Under the pieces are notes generated by a model. The model saw only the letters and a list, made by a program, of their open reading frames with translations, searched no databases and had not been told where the DNA came from. Positions 50,913-57,830 of a DNA stretch of 64,000 bases are shown here, piece after piece; position 1 is the stretch's first letter; every line of letters starts with the position of its first letter. The position numbers and the translations under genes are program-made. The stretch is from Longimicrobiales bacterium (GTDB lineage Bacteria; Gemmatimonadota; Gemmatimonadetes; Longimicrobiales; Gaopeijiaceae), in NCBI GenBank assembly GCA_958295645.1, contig OY282361.1, forward strand, positions 1,392,501 to 1,456,500. The letters run 5' to 3'.

Positions 50913-53900
50913 GCCCCCGCGAGCGCGGATCGAGGCCACAGCCGGCCGACGGAGAGCGTGGTGGTCAGCTACGGCGCGGGGAGACGAGCGCCCGCGAGCG
51001 TGGATCGAGGACGTTGCGGACCAGCGCCACGAGCGCGACCGCGACCCCGGCCTGCGGCGGACGAGCAGGCGCGACGGCCAAGCTGGCCGGGACGCTCGCC
51101 TGCTTGGCCGTCGTCCTCTGGCCGGCGGCGGGAGCGGGAGCAGTGCAACGAGGCGGTCCCGGCGGCCGGGAGAAGCCCCTGCCGCTTCCTGCGGAGCGGA
51201 CCGCGGAGTTCACGGCCACCGAGGGGACGTGGATGTCCCTGGACGTGAGCCCAGACGGCCAGACGATCGTGTTCGACCTGCTGGGCGATCTCTATACGAT
51301 GCCCGTCACGGGCGGAGAGGCGTCCCCGCTGCTCACCGGCATGGCCTACGAGACGCAACCCCGGTTCAGCCCCGACGGCGAGACGGTCGCGTTCGTGTCC
51401 GACCGCAGCGGCGGCGACAACCTGTGGACGATGCGCATCGACAAGACGGACACCACGCAGGTGTCGCGCGGCAACTCCAACCTGTTCCTGTCCCCGGAGT
51501 GGGCGCCCGACGGCGAATTCATCGCAGTCAGCCGCTCTTCGGGACTGGGCGGTTCGGCCAAGCTCTTCCTGTATCACGCCGAACGCGGCTCCCCGCTCGC
51601 GGTCGGCAGCCACGCGGGCACCGCGAAGATGGTGGGCGCCGCCTTCAGCCCGGACGGCCGCCACATCTGGTACGCGCGCGCTTTCGGGGACTGGGACTAC
51701 AACGCGGCCCTCCCGCTCTACCAGCTGTTCCGCTACGACCGCGACACCGGCGTCGCGACCCTCGCGACCAACCGCTACGGCTCGGCCATGCGTCCGGCGG
51801 TGTCGCCCGACGGCCGGTGGCTGGTCTACGCGTCGCGCTACAACGCCGACACCGGGCTTCGCAAGCGCGACTTGCAGACCGGCGACGAAGAATGGCTGGC
51901 CTACCCGGTGCAGCGCGACGAGCAGGAGTCGCGGGCGCCGCTGGACGTGATGCCCGGCTACTCCTTCCTGCCGGACGGGTCGGCCGTCGTCGTCTCCTAC
52001 GGCGGCAAGATCTGGAGCGTGCCCATGGACGGGAGCGATCCGTCCGAGATCGCCTTCGAGGTTCCGGTCGAGCTGGCCATCGGGCCGCAGGTCAAGTTCG
52101 GCTACCAGATCGACACGACCGCCATGGTCACGGCCAGCCAGATCCGCAGCCCCGCGCCCTCCCCCGACGGGAACAGCGTCGTCTTCACCGCCTTCGACCG
52201 GGTGTGGACCAAGGACCTTGCCGACGGCGAGGCCCGCCGCCTTACCGACGGCGACTTGGGCGAGTTCCACCCGCAGTGGTCTCCCGACGGGCAGTGGATC
52301 GCCTACGCCACCTGGGACGACGCGGACGGCGGCCACCTCATGAAGGCTCCCGCTTCCGGCGGCGCGCCCGTGCAGCTGACCGCCTCGGCCGCCATGTACT
52401 ACAACGTGGCCTGGTCGCCGGGCGGCGACCGCATCGTGGCGTCGCGCGGGGAGGCCCGGCAGCTCAAGGAAGCATCCGGCGCCTTCTTCGGGCCGCTCGG
52501 CGGCGAGTTCGTCTGGGTGCCCTCCTCCGGTGCGGCGCCCGCCGAGCCCACCCTGATTTCGCCGACCGGGCTTCGCGACGCGGCCCACTTCGCCGCCGCC
52601 GAGCCCGACCGCATCTACGCCTACAGTCCCATCGAGGGCCTCGTCTCGTTCCGCTGGGACGGCACCGACGTGAAGCGCCACCTCGTGGTGCGAGGCCGCC
52701 AGGGCGTCGCAGGGATCGGCGACCCTCACGCGAGCGAGTGGGAGCATCTCCCCCGCCGCGTCTTCCCGTGGCGCAAGAGGCCGGCGGCCCAGACCGCGAA
52801 CCGGTCGGCGAGGCGGGCCTGGGGGCAGGAGCCGGGCCAGCCGGCGGCCCAGGAGATCGATCCGCCGGGCGAGGCGGGCGGCATCGGGCCGGCCGGCCTG
52901 ATCATGTTGTCGCCGCAGGGCGGCCGGGCCTTCGTGCAGATCGGCCGGGACATCTACGTGGTGGACTTGGCCGAGCTGGGCGAGAATCCGCCCACGGTCA
53001 ACTTGGTCAACTTGGGCGCGTCCCCGCTCCCCATACGCAAGGTCTCCGACATCGGCGGCGAGTTCCCCGCCTGGGCCGCCGACGGGACCGCGGTTCACTG
53101 GGCGTTGGGCAACGTGCTGTTCTCGTACGACTTGGCCGAGGTGGAGTCCGAGGAGGAGGCCGAAGAGCAGACTGCGCACGCGCGGGCCCTGCTCCGCGTG
53201 CGCGCCGCCGCCGTGACGGACACGCTCAAGGAGAAGCGCGCCGAAGCGGACAGCTTGGAGAAGGCGGACGAAGAGGTGCCCGAGGACCTCGAGGAGACGA
53301 TCCGCAGGCTGTCGGCCGACTCCGTGCAGGTGGCGGCCGACTCCATGCTGGCGCGCGCGGACTCCATTCGCCAAGCGGCGGAGGAGATCGCGGCCAAGGC
53401 GACCGCGGTTCGAGGCGGCGACGAGGAAGTCCTGGCCGACTCCACCGAGAGCTACGAGGCGCGCGAACGCAAGATCGAGGCCGAGATGCCTCGCGACGTG
53501 CCTCGCGGAGTGGTGGCGCTTCGGGGAGGACGCGTCGTCACCATGGCCTCGCCCCCTCCGGGCGACTCCTCGGGAGGGCCGCACGTCGTCGAGAACGGCG
53601 TCGTGCTGGTCGAGGACAACCGAATCGTGGCGGTCGGCCCTGCCGATTCCGTCGAGATCCCCGACAGCGCCCGAGTCGTCGACGTGTCGGGCAAGACGCT
53701 GGTCCCCGGCTACGTGGACACCCACTACCACGCCCAGTGGCTGGTGCCGGAAATCCATCCGGAAGAAGTCTGGCAGTACTTGGCCACCCTGTCCTACGGC
53801 GTCACCACCACGCGCGATCCGCAGACCGCCTCCACGGACATCCTCAGCTACGCCGACCGAGTCAATACGGGGGGCATGACGGGGCCGCGCATCTACTCCA

Positions 53901-54841
53901 CCGGACCCGGCGTCTTCCTCAGCGAGAACATCCGCAACGCCGACCACGCCAAGTCGGTCCTGCGCCGCTATTCGCAGTACTTCGACACCAAGACGATCAA
54001 GATGTACATGTCGGGCAACCGGCAGCAGCGGCAGTGGATCATCCAGGCGGCCAAGGCGCTCAAGCTGATGCCCACGACCGAGGGCGGGCTGGACTTCAAG
54101 ATCGACATGACCCATGCGATCGACGGCTACCCCGGCATCGAGCACAACCTGCCCATCGCGCCGATCTACTCGGACGTGGTGGAGCTGTTCAAGAAGTCCC
54201 AGACGACCAACACGCCCACGTTGCTGGTGTCCTACGGCGGTCCGTTCGGCGAGAACTACTTCTACGCCACCGAAGACGTGCACGACGACCCGAAGTTGAA
54301 CGTCTTCCTGCCGGCGGAGAACATCGACGCGCGGACGCGCAGGCGGGGGCCGGGCGCGGGCGGCAGTCCAGGCATGGCAGGCTGGTTCCTGGAGGAGGAA
54401 TACGTCTTCCCCCGCCACGGCGAGTTCGTCAAGAAGATGCTGGAAGACAGCGCGCGGATGGCGGTCGGCAGCCACGGCCAGCTGCAGGGGCTCGGGTACC
54501 ACTGGGAGCTCTGGGCGATGGCGGCCGGCGGCGCCTCCAACCACGACATCCTGCGGGCCGCCACCATTCTCGGGGCCGAGGCGATTGGATTCGGCGACCA
54601 GATCGGCAGCATCGAGAAGGACAAGTTCGCGGACATCGTGGTGCTCGACGGCAACCCGCTGGACGATCTTCGGAACACGGCCGCAATCCGCTACGTCATG
54701 AAGGACGGACGCCTGCACGACGGAACGACGCTGGACGAAATCCATCCCGTGGCCCGAACCTTGGAGCGGCAACGGCCGCCGGAAGCGCGCGCTTCCGGGA
54801 CCTCGGCAGGAGTCCGCACGCCGGCCCGCGCCCGCCGGTAG
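50909..54841 (+). CDS. TolB-propeller/amidohydrolase fusion, tandem copy 2 with coiled-coil insert
   Basis: A 1310-residue paralogue of the preceding gene. After a long basic N-region, the export segment is LAGTLACLAVVLWPAAGAGA. The propeller then repeats SPDG turns, and the amidohydrolase barrel has LVPGYVDTHYHAQWLVPE with its HxH near residue 936, DMTHAIDGYPGIEHNLP and VGSHGQLQGLGYHWELWA. Between the two domains (residues about 744-857) is an acidic, Ala/Glu-rich helical insert (EVESEEEAEEQTAHARALL, then ADSVQVAADSMLARADSIRQ), absent from copy 1. The ATG at 50909 overlaps the preceding stop with GGGAGAGG upstream; internal starts are possible, because the first 45 residues are unusual for a signal peptide. 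Confidence 0.85.
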   Translation: MSPRERGSRPQPADGERGGQLRRGETSARERGSRTLRTSATSATATPACGGRAGATAKLAGTLACLAVVLWPAAGAGAVQRGGPGGREKPLPLPAERTAEFTATEGTWMSLDVSPDGQTIVFDLLGDLYTMPVTGGEASPLLTGMAYETQPRFSPDGETVAFVSDRSGGDNLWTMRIDKTDTTQVSRGNSNLFLSPEWAPDGEFIAVSRSSGLGGSAKLFLYHAERGSPLAVGSHAGTAKMVGAAFSPDGRHIWYARAFGDWDYNAALPLYQLFRYDRDTGVATLATNRYGSAMRPAVSPDGRWLVYASRYNADTGLRKRDLQTGDEEWLAYPVQRDEQESRAPLDVMPGYSFLPDGSAVVVSYGGKIWSVPMDGSDPSEIAFEVPVELAIGPQVKFGYQIDTTAMVTASQIRSPAPSPDGNSVVFTAFDRVWTKDLADGEARRLTDGDLGEFHPQWSPDGQWIAYATWDDADGGHLMKAPASGGAPVQLTASAAMYYNVAWSPGGDRIVASRGEARQLKEASGAFFGPLGGEFVWVPSSGAAPAEPTLISPTGLRDAAHFAAAEPDRIYAYSPIEGLVSFRWDGTDVKRHLVVRGRQGVAGIGDPHASEWEHLPRRVFPWRKRPAAQTANRSARRAWGQEPGQPAAQEIDPPGEAGGIGPAGLIMLSPQGGRAFVQIGRDIYVVDLAELGENPPTVNLVNLGASPLPIRKVSDIGGEFPAWAADGTAVHWALGNVLFSYDLAEVESEEEAEEQTAHARALLRVRAAAVTDTLKEKRAEADSLEKADEEVPEDLEETIRRLSADSVQVAADSMLARADSIRQAAEEIAAKATAVRGGDEEVLADSTESYEARERKIEAEMPRDVPRGVVALRGGRVVTMASPPPGDSSGGPHVVENGVVLVEDNRIVAVGPADSVEIPDSARVVDVSGKTLVPGYVDTHYHAQWLVPEIHPEEVWQYLATLSYGVTTTRDPQTASTDILSYADRVNTGGMTGPRIYSTGPGVFLSENIRNADHAKSVLRRYSQYFDTKTIKMYMSGNRQQRQWIIQAAKALKLMPTTEGGLDFKIDMTHAIDGYPGIEHNLPIAPIYSDVVELFKKSQTTNTPTLLVSYGGPFGENYFYATEDVHDDPKLNVFLPAENIDARTRRRGPGAGGSPGMAGWFLEEEYVFPRHGEFVKKMLEDSARMAVGSHGQLQGLGYHWELWAMAAGGASNHDILRAATILGAEAIGFGDQIGSIEKDKFADIVVLDGNPLDDLRNTAAIRYVMKDGRLHDGTTLDEIHPVARTLERQRPPEARASGTSAGVRTPARARR

Positions 54842-54870
54842 GCCTCGGAATCGCGAGAGGAGGACAGGCG

Positions 54871-55707
54871 ATGAACCTTCCCGTCGGCGACCCGCGCACC
54901 GGAGGAGGACTGCGCGGGAAGCGCGCCGCCGGCTATCCCGTCTCGCAGGAGGCGCTGCCCCACGAGGACTTGAAGTCCGGCGCCTACCGCCTGACCTTCG
55001 CTCGTTCGATGGAGCAGGTGCGGGCGCTGCAGCGGCTGCGCTTCGAAGTCTTCAACTTGGAACTGGGGGAAGGGCTGGAGGAGTCCTTCGCCTCCGGCCT
55101 GGACGAGGACGATCTCGACGAGGCCCTGCATCACCTGCTCATCGTGGACGACAGGACCGGCAAGGCCGTCGGTACCTACCGGATGCAGACGGCGGCGATG
55201 GCGGCGGCCAACTGCGGCTTCTACTCCGCGCGCGAGTTCGACGTCTCCGGGTTCCCGCTCGCGGTCGTGGACGACTCGGTGGAGGTGGGCCGGGCCTGCA
55301 TCGCCAAGGAGCACCGGAGCCGGCGGGTTCTGCACCTGCTGTGGCGAGGCTTGGCGCGCTACCTCATGTGGACGGACAAGCACTATCTCTTCGGGTGCTG
55401 CTCGCTGACCACGCAGGACGGGCGCGTGGGCAACGTCGTGCACGCGCAACTGGTGAAGGACGGGCGTCTGCATCCCACGGTGCGGGCCTGGCCGCTCCCC
55501 GGCTTCGAATGCGGCCTGCACGACCACGGGACCGGCTTGGCGGCGGAGGCCACGGAGATTCCGCCGCTGTTCGCGAGCTACCTGAGCTTGGGCGCCAAGA
55601 TTTGCGGGCCGCCCGCCGTGGACCGGGAGTTCGGCACGATCGACTTCCTGGTGGTCCTGGACGTCCGCGAGCTCGAAGACCATGTTCGGCGCAACTTCTT
55701 CCGCTAG
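54871..55707 (+). CDS. olsB: OlsB-like GNAT N-acyltransferase (ornithine lipid-type)
   Basis: A 278-residue member of the hemolysin-like GNAT acyltransferases (COG3176). These transfer a 3-hydroxyacyl chain from acyl carrier protein to the alpha-amino group of ornithine or another amino acid, the first step of ornithine-lipid synthesis. Family features are RALQRLRFEVFNLELGEGLE, VGTYRMQTAAMAAAN, DSVEVGRACIAKEHRSRRVL and the C-terminal LGAKICGPPAVDREFGTIDF. A strong GAGAGGAGG precedes the ATG by about 8 bases. Its end overlaps the next acyltransferase gene by 26 bases, the OlsB-OlsA order, which supports the assignment. The amino-acid head group cannot be read from sequence; ornithine is the default. 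Confidence 0.82.
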   Translation: MNLPVGDPRTGGGLRGKRAAGYPVSQEALPHEDLKSGAYRLTFARSMEQVRALQRLRFEVFNLELGEGLEESFASGLDEDDLDEALHHLLIVDDRTGKAVGTYRMQTAAMAAANCGFYSAREFDVSGFPLAVVDDSVEVGRACIAKEHRSRRVLHLLWRGLARYLMWTDKHYLFGCCSLTTQDGRVGNVVHAQLVKDGRLHPTVRAWPLPGFECGLHDHGTGLAAEATEIPPLFASYLSLGAKICGPPAVDREFGTIDFLVVLDVRELEDHVRRNFFR

Positions 55708-56464
55708 GGCCGTCCTTCGCGTGCCGGCGGTCTTCGCCTGGACCGCCTCCGTAGCCCTGGTTCTCGCGGTCGCTTGGTTGCCCGCGCTGGTTGCCGCCGG
55801 TTCCGGAGGGGCTTGGCGGGACCGCGTCCGCCGCGTCCTTCACCGCCTGTGGGGACGAGGCGCGCTACGCATCCTGGGGGTCCGGGTGGCGTGCAGCGGG
55901 ACGCCCCCTCCGGCAGGCCGTCTCGTCGTGTCGAACCACCTGAGCTATCTGGACATCATGGTGCTGGGATCGCTGTTGCCGGTGGTGTTCGTTTCCAAGT
56001 CCGAGGTGCGGAACTGGCCGTTCGTCGGGCTGGTGGCGACGATGGCGGGGACCATCTACATCGACCGCAATCGCAAGCGGGACGCATTGCGGGTGCTCGC
56101 GCAGATGCAGACGGCGCAGGACGGAGGCGACTGCGTGGTGATCTTCCCGGAAGCCACCAGCACGGACGGATCCACCATTCTGCCGTTCCGGTCTTCGCTG
56201 TTCGCCGCCGCGGCGAGGGCGGGCGCTCCGGTGCGATGGACCACGCTGTCCTACCGGACGCCCTCCGGCGCGCCCCGGGCACGCGACCGGGTCTGCTGGT
56301 GGGGGGACGCCGGCTTCGTGGGCCACTTCCTGCGGCTGTGCGGCCTGAAGCGGATCGACTGCACCGTGCACTTCGGGGACTCGCCCGTGCGCTCGCAGGA
56401 CCGCAAAGCGCTGGCCAGGACGCTGCGCGAGGCCATGTTGCAACGGTTTCGGCCCGTTGCCTGA
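55682..56464 (+). CDS. olsA: 1-acylglycerol-3-phosphate acyltransferase-like (OlsA-type PlsC family)
   Basis: A 260-residue membrane-associated O-acyltransferase. A hydrophobic N-terminal helix (residues about 15-40) is followed by motif I NHLSYLD at 85-91 (the NHxxxxD catalytic His-Asp), IYIDRNRKR and motif III FPEATSTDG at about 155-163. In ornithine-lipid synthesis this family adds the second acyl chain to the lyso-lipid made by OlsB; general phosphatidic-acid synthesis is the alternative. Overlap with olsB by 26 bases and with the next gene by 8 bases indicates one translationally coupled operon. Confidence 0.82.
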   Translation: MFGATSSARAVLRVPAVFAWTASVALVLAVAWLPALVAAGSGGAWRDRVRRVLHRLWGRGALRILGVRVACSGTPPPAGRLVVSNHLSYLDIMVLGSLLPVVFVSKSEVRNWPFVGLVATMAGTIYIDRNRKRDALRVLAQMQTAQDGGDCVVIFPEATSTDGSTILPFRSSLFAAAARAGAPVRWTTLSYRTPSGAPRARDRVCWWGDAGFVGHFLRLCGLKRIDCTVHFGDSPVRSQDRKALARTLREAMLQRFRPVA

Positions 56465-56987
56465 CGCGCTGGCCCTCAACCTGGAGCTGCTCGGCCAGAC
56501 GGAAACGGCGATCGAGCTGCTGGCGGACGGCTTCTCCACGCCGGCGGCGGGCGGGGCGACGCCGGGGGCGCACTTCCGCCACCTGCTGGACCACTACCAG
56601 TGCCTGCTTGGCGGGCTCGAGGCCGGGCGCGTGGACTATCACGAGCGCCAGCGCGACCGGGGAACGGAATCCAACCCGGCCCTCGCGCTCGCCGTATGCA
56701 GGGCCTGCCGCGAAGAGCTGCTGAGGGCGACGGGGTCGCGCATGGAGGAGGTGGTCCACGTGCGCACCGGACACGATCCCGCCGAGCGCGACTGGGCGGC
56801 CACGACCGTCAAGCGCGAGCTGGCCTTCTGCGCCAGCCACACGCTCCACCACTTGGCCATCGTGAAGATGATGGCCCGCGAGAGGGGGGTGGACCTGGGC
56901 GAGCACGTGGGCGTCGCGCGTTCGACGGCGGATCATCGGAAGGGCGGAGGGGCGGAGGGGCAGGCGGCCGCGCTCCCGGAGCGCTGA
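56457..56987 (+). CDS. DinB-superfamily four-helix protein, unknown function
   Basis: A 176-residue protein with DinB/YfiT-like features: HFRHLLDHYQCLLGGLEAG, VDYHERQRDRGTE and ASHTLHHLAIVKMMARERG. The His residues in the first and last helices would form the metal site of this fold. Unlike the polymerase DinB, these are metal-dependent small-molecule or thiol transferases, or proteins of unknown role. Start is TTG 56457, overlapping the OlsA-like gene by 8 bases; alternatives further in would remove the first helix. Its place inside the lipid operon suggests a role in head-group chemistry, but nothing in the sequence proves this. Confidence 0.65.
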   Translation: MPDALALNLELLGQTETAIELLADGFSTPAAGGATPGAHFRHLLDHYQCLLGGLEAGRVDYHERQRDRGTESNPALALAVCRACREELLRATGSRMEEVVHVRTGHDPAERDWAATTVKRELAFCASHTLHHLAIVKMMARERGVDLGEHVGVARSTADHRKGGGAEGQAAALPER

Positions 56988-56988
56988 C

Positions 56989-57825
56989 TTGTGCACGATC
57001 AGCTGGATTCCCGAGCCGGGCGGCTACCGGCTTTGGATGAATCGCGACGAGGCGCGCAGTCGGGCGGCGGCGCGGGGGCCGCGGGCGCTGCGACTGCGGT
57101 TGGGGTCGGCCGTGGCGCCGCTCGACCCGCAGGGCGGCGGCTCCTGGATCGGGGCGACGGCGGGCGGGATGTCGCTGGCGCTCGCGAACGCCTATGCGGG
57201 CTTGCCGGCCTCGGGCGCGGCGGCGGCGAAGGCGGAGTTCGGAGCGCGAACCGGTCCAGTGTCGCGCGGACTCCTGTTGATGGAGGCGCTGGGGCGCGGG
57301 GAGGGCGAGGCGGTGCGGCGCATGGTGGCCGAGAAGGATCTTTCGGCGTACCGACCCTTTCGGCTTTGCGTCTTCGAGCCGGATGCGCCCGTCCGCAGGC
57401 TGGACTGGGACGGAGAGGCGCTGTCCGAGACGATGGTGGAGGAGGCTGGGCTCGTGGCCACGTCGTCCTCCTGGCAGCCGGAAGAGGTGGCGAGGCGGCG
57501 GGCCGCGTTGTTTCGGCGGGCGGGGCGGGAATGCGGGGGATTCTCGGCGGCCTTGCTGGATCGTCTGCACGCGAGCCGCGAGCCGGAGCCGGGGCCGTGG
57601 GCGGTGTCGATGGAGCGGCCTGACGCGGCAACGGTGAGCCTGAGCCGGATCAAGGTGTCGGAAGCGGAAGTGACGTTCTGGTACGCTGGCGGGCCGCCGC
57701 ATCGCACGGAGGCGGGGCCGCCCCGGGTGTTGGTTCGGGAAGCGGCGCCGTGCGAGCCGGTCGAGGAGTGCGGGGCGCCCCGGCCGCGGCGGCGGGAAGC
57801 GACGGTCGCGGGAAGGCGGCGGTAG
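56989..57825 (+). CDS. NRDE/TANGO2 family protein
   Basis: A 278-residue protein beginning MCTISWIPEPGGYRLWMNRDE: Cys2 and the NRDE motif at residues 18-21 define the TANGO2 family, which is related to Ntn-hydrolases. Cys2 would become the N-terminal nucleophile after Met removal. GGGSWIGATAGGMSLALANA is the other family block. Eukaryotic TANGO2 is linked to lipid or heme handling and Golgi organisation; bacterial members are uncharacterised. The start must be the TTG at 56989, one base after the preceding stop codon, since the Cys must be second. The last 40 residues are Arg/Pro-rich. It sits inside the lipid operon. Confidence 0.82.
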   Translation: MCTISWIPEPGGYRLWMNRDEARSRAAARGPRALRLRLGSAVAPLDPQGGGSWIGATAGGMSLALANAYAGLPASGAAAAKAEFGARTGPVSRGLLLMEALGRGEGEAVRRMVAEKDLSAYRPFRLCVFEPDAPVRRLDWDGEALSETMVEEAGLVATSSSWQPEEVARRRAALFRRAGRECGGFSAALLDRLHASREPEPGPWAVSMERPDAATVSLSRIKVSEAEVTFWYAGGPPHRTEAGPPRVLVREAAPCEPVEECGAPRPRRREATVAGRRR

Positions 57826-57830
57826 TTCGC

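Noticed and set aside
51229-54870. Long open frame preceding the OlsB-like gene
   Set aside because: It is an antiparallel-composition shadow of the amidohydrolase gene; the true gene starts at 54871 with a strong Shine-Dalgarno.
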